Positions 24,263 through 32,903 of a stretch of DNA of 64,000 bases are shown here, piece by piece. Location: positions 20,808-84,807 of the forward strand of contig CAZIVR010000003.1 of assembly GCA_964542745.1 (NCBI GenBank), given 5' to 3'. Each line of letters begins with the position of its first letter. Within the stretch, counting starts at the first letter, position 1. The notes below the pieces were generated by a model. The model saw only the letters and a program-made list of their open reading frames with translations, searched no databases and was not told the origin of the DNA. A program made the position numbers and the translations under genes. The stretch is from DATKAB01 sp964542745 (GTDB taxonomy: Bacteria; Eisenbacteria; RBG-16-71-46).

Positions 24263-25089
24263 GCCGCGGGACCGAGCGCCGCGAAGGCCCGGGCCATCGC
24301 GCGCGCCGCGGCGGGGTCGAGCGGGCGCGACCAGACGCCGCCCTGCTTGACCGAGGAGCCCACGATGAACCCGTCCGCCGCGGCGAAGCGGGCGAGGTTG
24401 TCGGGCGTGAGTCCCGATCCGACCAGCACCGGGATCCCGACCGCGGCCGCGGTCCGGGCGACCTCGCCGGCGTCGGCTTCGCGGCCGGTCGCGGCGCCGG
24501 TCAGCACCACGCCGTCGGCCAGCGAGAACTCCGCGGCGCGCGCGGTCTCGACCACGTCGAGATCGGCGGTGAGGGCGTGCGAGGCGTGCTTCTTCTTGAC
24601 GTCGGCGAACACCGCGATCCCCTCCGCCGCGATCGCGCGCCGGTAGCGGAGCAGGTCGCCGGCGTCGGCCTCGATCACGCCCTCGTCGGCCACGTGCGCG
24701 AACACGAAGCCCTCGACGCGCACGAACGCGGCGCCCGCGGCGAGCGCCACGGCCAGCGCCTCGCGGTTGGCTCCGGCCAGCACCTGCACGCCGAGCGGGA
24801 GCCGGACTTCGCGCCGCACCTCGCGCGCCACCGCGGTCATGGCGGCCACGATCTCGGGCCCCACGCCGCGCTTCAGGTAGGGCCGGTCGTGCATGTTCTC
24901 GATCGCGAGCGCCGTGAAGCCGGCCTCCGCGTAGACGCGGGCCTCGGCCACCGCGCGCTCCACCAGGGCGTCGAGCGGCTCGCCCGCGGCGGGGGTCCCG
25001 GGCAGCGCGCCCGCGTGCAGCATGCCGATCAGCGCGCGGGGGGCGCCGAACAGGCGCCGCATGCGGTCGGGGCGGGATTCCTGGGTCAC
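24259..25089 (-). CDS. BtpA/SgcQ family protein
   Basis: 276 residues. Visible family blocks: 'ALIGMLHAGALPGTP' (about 20-34), 'EAGFTALAIENMHDRPY' (about 54-70), 'GVQVLAGANREALAVALAAGA' in parts (Q-V-L-A-G-A-N-R), 'ADVKKKHASHAL' (about 168-179) and 'LVGSGLTPDN'. This TIM-barrel family includes cyanobacterial BtpA, linked to photosystem I stability, and E. coli SgcQ from a sugar operon; its reaction is unknown. Nothing photosynthetic is present, so a sugar or nucleoside role beside the PfkB kinase is more likely. The GTG at 25089 is chosen for its GGAGG 4-5 nt upstream; an ATG at 25062 is the alternative. Confidence 0.87.
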   Translation of the reverse strand: MTQESRPDRMRRLFGAPRALIGMLHAGALPGTPAAGEPLDALVERAVAEARVYAEAGFTALAIENMHDRPYLKRGVGPEIVAAMTAVAREVRREVRLPLGVQVLAGANREALAVALAAGAAFVRVEGFVFAHVADEGVIEADAGDLLRYRRAIAAEGIAVFADVKKKHASHALTADLDVVETARAAEFSLADGVVLTGAATGREADAGEVARTAAAVGIPVLVGSGLTPDNLARFAAADGFIVGSSVKQGGVWSRPLDPAAARAMARAFAALGPAA

Positions 25090-25118
25090 GCGTCCTCCGG
25101 GGTCGAATTCGGCCCGGC

Positions 25119-25124
25119 ATTGTA
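25119..25124 (-). promoter_or_regulatory. -10 box of the BtpA-PfkB operon
   Basis: TACAAT on the minus strand within CGCTACAAT, 29 nt before the GTG start, leaving room for the GGAGG site. Confidence 0.55.
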
Positions 25125-25236
25125 GCGGATGCGCGCGGGCGCGCGGGCGCCCCGTGGCCGGGGCGACGCGGGGCGGAGAGCGGCCGGGTGCGCCCCCGCG
25201 GAGGCGTTGCCGGGCCGCGAGCGCCCGGCTTCGCCG

Positions 25237-25266
25237 TTGCGGAGCGCCGGGGGAGGGTTCTAGTCT
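25237..25266 (+). promoter_or_regulatory. promoter of the amidohydrolase gene
   Basis: TTGCGG, 18-bp spacer, TAGTCT, ending 66 nt before the GTG at 25333; the promoter is divergent from the BtpA promoter about 115 bp away. Confidence 0.45.
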
Positions 25267-25332
25267 GCCGCGCCACACGGAAGCGCGCGGGGCCGGTCCT
25301 CGCCGCCCGGACCCGGTTCGAGGAGGATTCGA

Positions 25333-27054
25333 GTGACCGCACGCTGGAGGCCCCGCCGCCGCTTCATCGGACCCGCCGCGCTCGTCTTCGCGCTCGCCGC
25401 CGGCCTGCCGCCCGCACCCAACGCCCGCGCCGCGGCCGAGCCGCTGCTGCTGCACCGCGGCCGGATCCTCGCGGCGGTGGACGACTCGGCCGGCGCGCCG
25501 CTCGCCCGCTGGACCGAGGCCCTGCTCCTCCACGACGGCCGGGTCGCCGCCAGCGGATCCACCTACCACGTCGAGTCCGAGGCGCGCCGCCTCGGCCTCA
25601 AGCCGCGCAAGGTGGACCTCGACGGCAAGTTCGCGATGCCGGGCGTGACCGACGCGCACGGCCACGTGCTGGGCCTCGGGCTCGCGCTCGAGCGGGTGCG
25701 CTTCGAGGGCACGGCCTCGGCCGAGCAGGTCGCGGGCCGGGTGGCGGCCGCCACCAAGCTGGTTCCCGCCGGCGAGTGGATCCTGGGCCGCGGCTGGGAC
25801 CAGAACGACTGGGACGAGAAGCGGTTCCCCACGCGCGAGCTGCTCGACCGCGTCGCGCCCGACCACCCGGTGTGGCTGCGCCGCGTGGACGGGCACGCCG
25901 GATGGGCCAACACCCGGGCGCTCCAGCTGGCCGGCGTGACGGCCGCGACGCCCGAGCCCGCGGGCGGGCGCGTCCATCGGCTCGCCGACGGATCGCCGAG
26001 CGGCATCCTGGTGGACAACGCCATGGCGCTGGTGGAGCGCGCGGTGCCGGCGCCGTCGCGCGAGCGGAAGCGCGCGGCGATCGTGCGCGCCGCCGCGCAC
26101 TGCCGCTCGCTCGGGCTCACCGCGGTGCACGACGCCGGGATCGGCGCCGAGGAGGTCGAGATCTACCGCGCGCTCGCCGATTCGAACCTGCTGCCGCTCC
26201 GCGTGTTCGCGATGCTCTCGGCCGAGACCGCGCTCCGTCCCGGCATGCTGCCCCGGCAGAAGGTCTCGGCCGGCGACGGGAGATTCCGCGTGTTCGCGGT
26301 CAAGGCCTACGCCGACGGGGCGCTCGGTTCGCGCGGCGCCGCGCTGCTCGCGCCCTACGCCGACGATCCCGGGAACCGTGGGCTGCTCGTCACGTCGCCC
26401 GACACGCTGGAGCTGATCGCCCGCGCCTGCCTCGCCGCCGGCTACCCGATGTGCACGCACGCCATCGGCGACCGGGGCAACCGCGTCGTGCTCGAGGAGT
26501 ACGAGCGCGCGGCGGGAGGGGCCGACCGCCTGCGCGGCCGCCGCTTCCGGATCGAACACGCGCAGGTGGTGGCGCCCGAGGACATCCCGCGTTTCGCCCG
26601 CGGCGGGGTGATCGCCTCGATGCAGCCCACCCACTGCACCAGCGACATGCCGTGGGCGCCGCAGCGCGTCGGCGCGGCGCGTCTCGAAGGCGCCTACGCC
26701 TGGCGCAAGATGCTGAAAGCCGGCGTGCGGCTCGCGCTCGGCTCCGACTTCCCGGTCGAGTCGGCCGACCCGAGGCTCGGCTTCTTCACGGCCGTCACGA
26801 CCCGAGAGCCGGGCGTCGTGAACGGCCCGGAGTTCCGCCCGGGCGAGCGGCTCGAGCCGCTCGAGGCCCTGCGGGGCTTCACGGCCGACGCCGCCTACGC
26901 GGCCTTCGCCGAGGCCGAGGTCGGCCGGCTGGCGGTCGGGATGCGGGCCGACCTGACCGTCTGGGACCGCGACCTCACCACCGCCACGCCTTCCGAGATG
27001 CTCAAGGCGAAGGTGATCATGACCGTCGTGGACGGGGTCGCGAGCCGGCCCTGA
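25333..27054 (+). CDS. exported amidohydrolase (YtcJ-like, amidohydrolase 3)
   Basis: 573 residues. The GTG start has a strong AGGAGGA 6-7 nt upstream and is followed by a signal peptide (RRRFIGPAALVFALAAG, cleavage near 'ARAAAE'). Metal-binding HxH is in 'VTDAHGHVLG' (His109, His111). Later blocks: 'ILGRGWDQNDW', 'RRVDGHAGWANTRAL', 'VHDAGIG', 'VKAYADGALGSRGAAL' (with the Lys position), 'CTHAIGDRGNRVVL', 'RIEHAQVVAPEDIPRFA', 'LALGSDFPVES' and the C-terminal 'AVGMRADLTVWDRDLT'. These are diagnostic for the YtcJ-like amide hydrolases, whose substrates are mostly unknown. Probably periplasmic or lipid-facing. Single gene with its own promoter. Confidence 0.92.
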   Translation: MTARWRPRRRFIGPAALVFALAAGLPPAPNARAAAEPLLLHRGRILAAVDDSAGAPLARWTEALLLHDGRVAASGSTYHVESEARRLGLKPRKVDLDGKFAMPGVTDAHGHVLGLGLALERVRFEGTASAEQVAGRVAAATKLVPAGEWILGRGWDQNDWDEKRFPTRELLDRVAPDHPVWLRRVDGHAGWANTRALQLAGVTAATPEPAGGRVHRLADGSPSGILVDNAMALVERAVPAPSRERKRAAIVRAAAHCRSLGLTAVHDAGIGAEEVEIYRALADSNLLPLRVFAMLSAETALRPGMLPRQKVSAGDGRFRVFAVKAYADGALGSRGAALLAPYADDPGNRGLLVTSPDTLELIARACLAAGYPMCTHAIGDRGNRVVLEEYERAAGGADRLRGRRFRIEHAQVVAPEDIPRFARGGVIASMQPTHCTSDMPWAPQRVGAARLEGAYAWRKMLKAGVRLALGSDFPVESADPRLGFFTAVTTREPGVVNGPEFRPGERLEPLEALRGFTADAAYAAFAEAEVGRLAVGMRADLTVWDRDLTTATPSEMLKAKVIMTVVDGVASRP

Positions 27055-27124
27055 GGGGGTCCGTTCCCGGCTTCCCGACCGGGCCGGGAGCCCCGAATTA
27101 GCCCGCCGAAAGCGGTCCGCCGCG

Positions 27125-27133
27125 TGCTAGGAT
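27125..27133 (+). promoter_or_regulatory. extended -10 of the 27240 gene
   Basis: TGCTAGGAT within CGTGCTAGGATTTACGG, about 105 nt before the start codon. Confidence 0.5.
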
Positions 27134-27239
27134 TTACGGCGGCCGCCCGCCCGGGTCACGGGTTCGCGCGCCAGTGCTTGCCGCCGTAGCACGCCCCGCC
27201 CGCTTTTCACGCAGCGCACCCGGAGCACCGGAGTTCCCC

Positions 27240-28175
27240 ATGCACCTTGCGACGCCGTTTCGCCGCCCGCTGTTCGCGTTCCTGCTGCTCGCCGCCTTCG
27301 CCGTGCCGGCCGCCGCCTCGAGCCTCAGCCCGGGGGATCTGCTCGTCACCAGTGACGCCAGCAACCTGCTCAACAACTACTCGGGAACCACCGGCGTCTA
27401 CCAGAGTCTCTTCACCCCCACCATCGGCGCGCTCGGCCAGATGGCGGTGCACCTCCACCCGAGCAACGGACGCGTGCTGCTCGGCCACAACAGCGGCGGG
27501 GTCGAGGAGTTCGACGCCAACGGCGCCTACATCAAGACGTACAACGCCGGGGGCGGCTGGCAGTGGGCCGGCATCTACGCGCCGAACGGCGAGGTGTGGG
27601 CCGGCGACATGCTCACCGACACCGTGCGCCGCTACAACGCGACCACCGGCGCCTTCATCGCGATGCTCACGCCGGTGCCGTCGCCCTCCGACATGGCCTT
27701 CGGGCCGAACGGCAACCTCTACGTCTGCTCGTTCAATGCCGGACTCGTCTTCGAGATCGATCCCACCAACGGCAACGTGCTGAACGTGATCCCGCTGCCG
27801 GGCTCGTTCCCCCAGGCCAACGACGTGACGTGGAATCCCGCGCAGGCCAACGAAATGCTGGTCACCGATACCCGCGCCGGCGTGGTGCACCGCTACAGCT
27901 ATCCGGGCTACGTGCACCAGGGCACGTTCGCGGGCACCGCGTGGAGCTTCCCGCACGGCATCACGATCAGCCCGCACACCGGGCGCGTGCTCGCGATCGA
28001 CGGCACCACCGGGCAGGTGCACGAGTTCAACCAGAACACGTACGTGGAGACCAACCCCGCATTCCTCTCGCCGGCGCCCGGGCTCAAGATCGTGGACCTC
28101 GCCTTCGTTCCCGGGACCCCGACGCCCGTGACGAAGACCAGCTGGGGAAGGCTCAAGTCGCTCTATAAGCAGTAG
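27240..28175 (+). CDS. secreted beta-propeller protein with SWGRLK C-terminal tail
   Basis: 311 residues. Signal peptide at residues 1-24 (FRRPLFAFLLLAAFAVPAAAS). The body is made of NHL/SMP-30-like propeller repeats, e.g. 'GQMAVHLHPSNGRVLLG', 'GEVWAGDMLTDTVRRYNATTG', 'DMAFGPNGNLYVCSFNAGLV' in parts and 'GITISPHTGRVLAIDG'. The last 11 residues, 'SWGRLKSLYKQ', form a compact basic/aromatic tail after a Pro/Thr linker ('PGTPTPVTKT'), unlike a propeller blade and possibly a sorting or anchoring tag. Start ATG 27240 with 'CCGGAG' 6-7 nt upstream; an extended in-frame reading back to 27174 has no signal peptide at its start. Function unknown. Confidence 0.8.
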   Translation: MHLATPFRRPLFAFLLLAAFAVPAAASSLSPGDLLVTSDASNLLNNYSGTTGVYQSLFTPTIGALGQMAVHLHPSNGRVLLGHNSGGVEEFDANGAYIKTYNAGGGWQWAGIYAPNGEVWAGDMLTDTVRRYNATTGAFIAMLTPVPSPSDMAFGPNGNLYVCSFNAGLVFEIDPTNGNVLNVIPLPGSFPQANDVTWNPAQANEMLVTDTRAGVVHRYSYPGYVHQGTFAGTAWSFPHGITISPHTGRVLAIDGTTGQVHEFNQNTYVETNPAFLSPAPGLKIVDLAFVPGTPTPVTKTSWGRLKSLYKQ

Positions 28176-28202
28176 CGGGAGGGACGCGCGGCCGACCGCG
28201 CG

Positions 28203-28239
28203 GCGAGGCGGGGGGAGCGAACAATTCCCCTCGCCTCGC
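28203..28239 (+). terminator. hairpin after the 27240 gene
   Basis: GCGAGGCG (28203-28210) pairs with CGCCTCGC (28232-28239), extended by G/C pairs inside; followed by GATTCT. Likely a terminator with a weak T-run. Confidence 0.5.
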
Positions 28240-28251
28240 GATTCTCCCGGG

Positions 28252-28260
28252 TGCTAGCTT
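28252..28260 (+). promoter_or_regulatory. extended -10 of the kelch gene
   Basis: TGCTAGCTT, 22 nt before the ATG at 28283, leaving a GGAGAG ribosome-binding site in the short leader. Confidence 0.5.
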
Positions 28261-28282
28261 CTCGGCGCATCGGAGAGCCGCC

Positions 28283-31078
28283 ATGCGACCGATCCGCGCC
28301 AGCCGAAACGATTCCCCGGTGGCCTTCCGGGCCGCCGCGATCCTCGCGTGTGCGCTGGGACTCTCGCCCTCGGCCCCGGCGCTCGCCGACACCCTGTGGG
28401 TCGCTCCGCCCTCGCCCCCGGCACCGATCCCGGAAGCCGCTCCGTTCCGCGCCGTCGCCAGCGGGAATGACGGGGCGTGGTGGCCCGTGCCCATGCCCCC
28501 CTCCGGCGCGCTCGCCGGTTGGAGCGACCCGCTCGGCAGTTCCTCCGGCCTCCCCGAGCTCCACGCGGACGCCGGCGCGCGCTACGGCCACTCGATGGTC
28601 TTCGATCCGGTGCGCCAGAGATTCATCCTGTTCGGCGGCTACAACCAGACCACCAGCACCTTCTTTGGCGATCTTTGGGAGCGCCCGATCGGCGCCTCGG
28701 GGGCGTGGACGCCGATGGCGGCGGCGGGCGCGCCGCCGCTCGCCCGCTACCAGCACAGCGCGGTCTACGACCCGGCGGGCGACCGCATGATCGTGTTCGG
28801 CGGACGGACGGCAGGCTCCTTCAACGATGTCTGGGAGCTCTCGCTCTCGGGAAGCCCGGCGTGGACCCTGTTGTCTCCTTCGGGGCCCGCGCCGGCCGCG
28901 CGTTACGGGCACACGGCGGTGGTGAACGCCTCGCGCAATCGCATGATCGTCTTCGGCGGGCGCTCCCCGGGGCTCAGCAACGAGACGTGGTACCTCGACC
29001 TCTCCGCGGGGAATCCGGCGTGGTTCATGGTGACGACCGCGGGATCCGCGCCCGCGGCGAGGCTCGGGCACGCGGCGATCTACGACGACGCCCGCGACCG
29101 CATGGTGATGTACGGCGGCGTCGGGACGGTTTACTACCAGGACGTCTGGTCCTTCAGCCCGGGCGGTTCCGCCAGCTGGACGCTGCGGCAGACGATCGAG
29201 GGCGCCAATCGGCGGGACTCGCCGTGCGCGGTCCACGACCCGGCCGGCGCGCGCATGCTGGTGTTCGGGGGGAGTCACTCCTCGACCGACTACGACCAGA
29301 ACCTCTGGGCGCTCGACCTTGCCGCATTTACCTGGACCGATCTCGGCACGACCGGGGCGCCGGCCGCCCGACGGCTCGCCGCAATGGCGATGGACCCGGT
29401 CACGCGCCGCGCGGTGCTGATGGGAGGCATTCGCGGCACGCTGGCTCCCTTCGACGACACCTGGCAGCTCTCGGTGAGTTCGGCCCCGGCCTGGACCCTG
29501 CTTCACCCGCCACCGCCGCCTCCGCCGCCGCCTCCGCCTCCGCCGCCTCCGCCGCCTCCTCCGCCTCCTCCGCCACCACCTCCGTCCGGCCCCGGCCCGA
29601 CGCGCTACGCCTCCGCCGGAGTGTTCGACCCGTCACGCGGGAGATTCTGGCTGTTCGGGGGCGCCTACTATCCGGGAGGAGTCAGCGTCCAAACACTCGG
29701 CGACCTCCAGTCGCTGCGACTGGGGACCGACTCGAGTTGGGTGCAGATGAGCCTGTCGGGAGCGACGATCTCGGGCCGCTTCGGGCACAGCGCGGTGTAC
29801 GACCCCATCCGCGACCGGATCCTGATCTTCGGGGGCTACAACGGTGCCACCTGGCTCAACGACCTCTACGAGATCCGGCTCTCGCCGAGTCCGACGGTCG
29901 CGCAACTGGACTTCGCCGGGCCACCGAGCCGCCGCAACTTCCACGGGGCGGTGCTCGACCCGGTCCGGGACCGGATGTTGATTTTCGGGGGCAACAGTGG
30001 AACCGGGTCGCTCAACGACGTCTGGGCGTTCTCACTCGGCGCACCAGGTTGGACCCAGCTCCAGCCCGGCGGGCCCTTGCCGCCGGGAAGGCTCGCGGCC
30101 GGGACGCTCTACGATCCACAGAACGACCGCCTGCTCACTTTTGGAGGCTGGAACCAGGGTTCGCGGAACGACCTCTGGGCTCTCGGCCTTGCCGGAACCC
30201 CCACCTGGTCCCAGATCCTCGTACCGGGCACCCTGCCGGGCCCGAGGCACTCGCTGTCGTTCACGCTGGATCCGAATCGCCATCGCGCGATCCTCTACGG
30301 TGGGCGGTACGAGGAGCTCAACGGCAACTACGGGGAAGTCTGGGAACTGCCCCTCGGCGGCCCACCGGCCTGGCGGGTGCTGAATCCGTCCGGGGGACCC
30401 GTCTACCCGCGCTATTCGCACCTGGCGCTGATGGACCCGATCCAGGATCGGATGCTCATCTCCGGCGGGTACGGCGTCGGCGCCCATGTGCCCGACGTGT
30501 GGCGGCTCCAGTGGTGGTCCGACATCCCCACCGCCACCGCGCTCTCGCTGCGCTCGAGCGCCGTGCACGCGGATCGCGTCGAGCTGCGCTGGGACGCGCC
30601 GGCCGCCGGCGGCGCCGTGTGCCGGCTCGAGCGGGCCGGCGCGGACCTCGGCTGGCGGCCGATCGAGACCGCGACGCTCGACGCCGCGGGTTCGGTCGCG
30701 TTCACGGACCGCGACGTCGCGCCGGGCGCGCGCTACGGCTACCGGCTCGTGGTCTGGCACGACGGCGAGGAAACCCGCTCGGCCGAAACGTGGGTCGAGC
30801 TGCCCGGCGCGCCGTCGTTCGCCCTCGAGGGCTTTTCGCCCAACCCCGCGAGCGCGCGGGCGCGCGTCGCCTTCCGGCTTCCCGATTCGCGTTCCGCGAC
30901 GATCGAACTGCTCGATGTGAGCGGCCGGCGGCTGGCGCACCGGCGGATCGAAGCGCCCTCGCCGGGCGAGGCGTCGCTCGAGATCGCTCCCGAGGGGGCG
31001 CTCCGGCCCGGGCTCTACTTCGTGCGGCTCACGCAGGGCGAGCGGACGATCGTGCGGCGGGGAATCGTGGCGCGGTGA
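28283..31078 (+). CDS. secreted double kelch-propeller protein with polyproline hinge
   Basis: 931 residues. Signal peptide to about residue 36 ('APALADT'). Two kelch-repeat regions flank a run of 26 consecutive prolines (409-434). Typical blades: 'RYGHSMVFDPVRQRFILFGG', 'RYQHSAVYDPAGDRMIVFGG', 'RFGHSAVYDPIRDRILIFGG', about six to seven before the hinge and six after, enough for two propellers. Residues about 760-840 look like a fibronectin/Ig-like domain, and 845-931 a FlgD/T9SS-like module (NPASARARVAFRLP..IELLDVSGRRL..PGLYFVRL). ATG 28283 with GGAGAG 7 nt upstream. The stop lies 7 bp from the convergent ubiD stop. Likely surface-displayed adhesion or polymer-binding protein; ligand unknown. 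Confidence 0.87.
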   Translation: MRPIRASRNDSPVAFRAAAILACALGLSPSAPALADTLWVAPPSPPAPIPEAAPFRAVASGNDGAWWPVPMPPSGALAGWSDPLGSSSGLPELHADAGARYGHSMVFDPVRQRFILFGGYNQTTSTFFGDLWERPIGASGAWTPMAAAGAPPLARYQHSAVYDPAGDRMIVFGGRTAGSFNDVWELSLSGSPAWTLLSPSGPAPAARYGHTAVVNASRNRMIVFGGRSPGLSNETWYLDLSAGNPAWFMVTTAGSAPAARLGHAAIYDDARDRMVMYGGVGTVYYQDVWSFSPGGSASWTLRQTIEGANRRDSPCAVHDPAGARMLVFGGSHSSTDYDQNLWALDLAAFTWTDLGTTGAPAARRLAAMAMDPVTRRAVLMGGIRGTLAPFDDTWQLSVSSAPAWTLLHPPPPPPPPPPPPPPPPPPPPPPPPPPSGPGPTRYASAGVFDPSRGRFWLFGGAYYPGGVSVQTLGDLQSLRLGTDSSWVQMSLSGATISGRFGHSAVYDPIRDRILIFGGYNGATWLNDLYEIRLSPSPTVAQLDFAGPPSRRNFHGAVLDPVRDRMLIFGGNSGTGSLNDVWAFSLGAPGWTQLQPGGPLPPGRLAAGTLYDPQNDRLLTFGGWNQGSRNDLWALGLAGTPTWSQILVPGTLPGPRHSLSFTLDPNRHRAILYGGRYEELNGNYGEVWELPLGGPPAWRVLNPSGGPVYPRYSHLALMDPIQDRMLISGGYGVGAHVPDVWRLQWWSDIPTATALSLRSSAVHADRVELRWDAPAAGGAVCRLERAGADLGWRPIETATLDAAGSVAFTDRDVAPGARYGYRLVVWHDGEETRSAETWVELPGAPSFALEGFSPNPASARARVAFRLPDSRSATIELLDVSGRRLAHRRIEAPSPGEASLEIAPEGALRPGLYFVRLTQGERTIVRRGIVAR
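29507..29584 (+). repeat. CCN microsatellite coding for 26 prolines
   Basis: 78 bp of uninterrupted CCG/CCT/CCA codons within the kelch gene. Mixed codons make it less slippage-prone than a pure repeat, but length variation between strains or assembly collapse is plausible. Confidence 0.95.
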
Positions 31079-31085
31079 GCGCCCC

Positions 31086-32903
31086 CTACTTCCCCCACCA
31101 GCCGTCCACCTTCGCCACCACCTCGGGCAGGTTCGCGACCGGCTCGGGATAGCCGGACTTCCACGTCGCGTCCACGCCGAGCGGCCCGCGCGCGGTGAGC
31201 CAGGCGCCTCTCACTTCGGTCGCGGCGGGCACGATGTCGCGCGCGCAGTCGAAGCGCGTGAAGATGCCCCACAGCAGCATGGCGTCGTCGTCGAGCGGCA
31301 CGTCTTCGCTCACCGCCACCACCAGGCGGAGCCCCGCGTACTCGGGGCGCCGCACCAGCGCCTCGACCGCGGCGCGGCCGTCGCCCGCCACCTGGACGAC
31401 CAGCATCCCGCCCCACGCGAGGCGGTGGCCGCGCGCCGCGTCGTAGAAGCCGCGCGGGTCGGGAACCGACGAGGGAAGCTCGCGGGGCGCGGGCGCCACC
31501 GTGGCGTCGGGCACGACTCCCGCCGAGCCCACGGCGCGCCGGTGCGACTGCGCGTCCAGCACCATCTTGCTCCCCAGGTTCATGGTGAAGCTCGTGAAGT
31601 CGAGCGTGTCGAGCGGCACCCCGGGGAGGAGCATGAAGTCCTCGGCGGGATCGAAATTCCGCGCGATGGCCTCGAACACGGCGCGGCGGTCGCGCGGGTT
31701 CACGTCGGCGTCCACCAGCACGATGCACTTGGTGAGCGAGAGCTGGCCGGTGCCCATCAGGCCGAGCGCGGTCTTCCGGCCCTCCCGCGCGAAACGGTTC
31801 TCGACCGCCACCACCAGCAGGTTGTGGAAACCGGCCTCGAAGTAGGCCCACAGGTCCGTGATCTCGGGGTGGATCACCTTGAGCACGCCGGTGAACATCT
31901 CCTGCACCGCCTCGCCCATCCACAGATCCTCCTGCGGCGGCTTGCCCACCACGCTGGCCTGGAAGACCGGCGCACGGCGGTGCGTGACCTCGCGCACGTG
32001 GAACACCGGGAAGGGCGCGGCGTGCGAGTAGTGCCCGAAGTGGTCGCCGAAGGGTCCCTCGGTGCGGCGCTCGCCGGCGGGCACGTGGCCCTCGAGGACG
32101 AACTCGGCGTCGGCCGGGACCCAGAGATCGAGCGTCTTCGCCCGCGCGAGCCGGGTGGGACGCCCGCGCAGGAAGCCCGCGAACGCCAGTTCGTCGATCC
32201 CCTCGGGGAGCGGCGCCACCGCCGAGAGCAGCGTGGCGGGATCGGCGCCCACCGCCACCGCCACGTCGAGGCCGCGGCCCGCCTTCTCGGCCGCGGCGTA
32301 GTGGAAGCCGCCGCCCTTGCCGATCTGCCAGTGCATGCCGGTGGTGTTCCGGTCGTAGACGTGGATGCGGTAGATGCCGAGGTTGCGCTTGCGCGTCACC
32401 GGGTGCTCGGTGAAGACCAGCGGGAACGTGACGAAGCGCCCGCCGTCGGCGGGCCACAGCTTGAGGATCGGCAGGGAGCCGAGGTCGGCCCCGAGCGAGC
32501 GCTCCTGCGCGGGCGCGCGCTCCCGCAGGAACGCCGGCCAGTCGTCGAGCCGCTCGGGCCGGGCCGCGAGCATGCGGCCGGCCGATCCGCGCAGCGACCA
32601 CAGGTCGCCGAGCGCCTTCGGCGGCAGCGCGTGGAAGATCTCCTCGATCTCGGCGCCCACGCTCCGCGGCGTGCGGCCGAGCGCCCATTCGATCCGGCGC
32701 GAGGCCGCGAGCACGTTGACCGCCAGCGGGAACGTGGCGCCGCGCACCTTTTCGAACAGCAGCGCCGGGCCCTCCGCCTTCGCCTCGCGGCAGGCGATCT
32801 CGGTGACCTCGTGCTCCCAGTCCACCTCGCGCGTCACGCGCTTCAGGTCGCCGCGACGCTCGAGCGCGTCGAGGAATCCGGACAGCGTGCGGAAGCCGCT
32901 CAC
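31086..32903 (-). CDS. ubiD: UbiD-family decarboxylase, likely menaquinone pathway (MqnL-like)
   Basis: 605 residues, as expected. UbiD enzymes use prenylated FMN made by UbiX to decarboxylate aromatic acids. Visible: 'RNLGIYRIHVYDRNTTGMHW' (prFMN/Mn-site region), 'RRTEGPFGDHFGHYS' (the E-G-P-F-G-D-H signature with active-site acidic residues), 'DLWMGEAVQEMFTGVLKVIHPEI' in parts and 'LVDADVNPRDRRAVFEAIARNFDP' in parts. Because the genome uses futalosine chemistry, the substrate is probably a prenylated 6-hydroxynaphthoate-type acid. The GTG start at 32903 overlaps the kinase stop (GTGA), so translation is coupled. The 3' end nearly meets the kelch gene. UbiD family: sure; substrate: inferred from context. 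Confidence 0.9.
   Translation of the reverse strand: MSGFRTLSGFLDALERRGDLKRVTREVDWEHEVTEIACREAKAEGPALLFEKVRGATFPLAVNVLAASRRIEWALGRTPRSVGAEIEEIFHALPPKALGDLWSLRGSAGRMLAARPERLDDWPAFLRERAPAQERSLGADLGSLPILKLWPADGGRFVTFPLVFTEHPVTRKRNLGIYRIHVYDRNTTGMHWQIGKGGGFHYAAAEKAGRGLDVAVAVGADPATLLSAVAPLPEGIDELAFAGFLRGRPTRLARAKTLDLWVPADAEFVLEGHVPAGERRTEGPFGDHFGHYSHAAPFPVFHVREVTHRRAPVFQASVVGKPPQEDLWMGEAVQEMFTGVLKVIHPEITDLWAYFEAGFHNLLVVAVENRFAREGRKTALGLMGTGQLSLTKCIVLVDADVNPRDRRAVFEAIARNFDPAEDFMLLPGVPLDTLDFTSFTMNLGSKMVLDAQSHRRAVGSAGVVPDATVAPAPRELPSSVPDPRGFYDAARGHRLAWGGMLVVQVAGDGRAAVEALVRRPEYAGLRLVVAVSEDVPLDDDAMLLWGIFTRFDCARDIVPAATEVRGAWLTARGPLGVDATWKSGYPEPVANLPEVVAKVDGWWGK

Noticed and set aside
24259..25089. BtpA as evidence for photosynthesis
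   Set aside because: No photosynthesis gene is in the window and the family includes non-photosynthetic members such as SgcQ.
29507..29584. Polyproline tract as sequencing error
   Set aside because: The 78-bp run keeps frame with kelch blades on both sides and uses mixed proline codons, so it is read as real, though its exact length is unsure.
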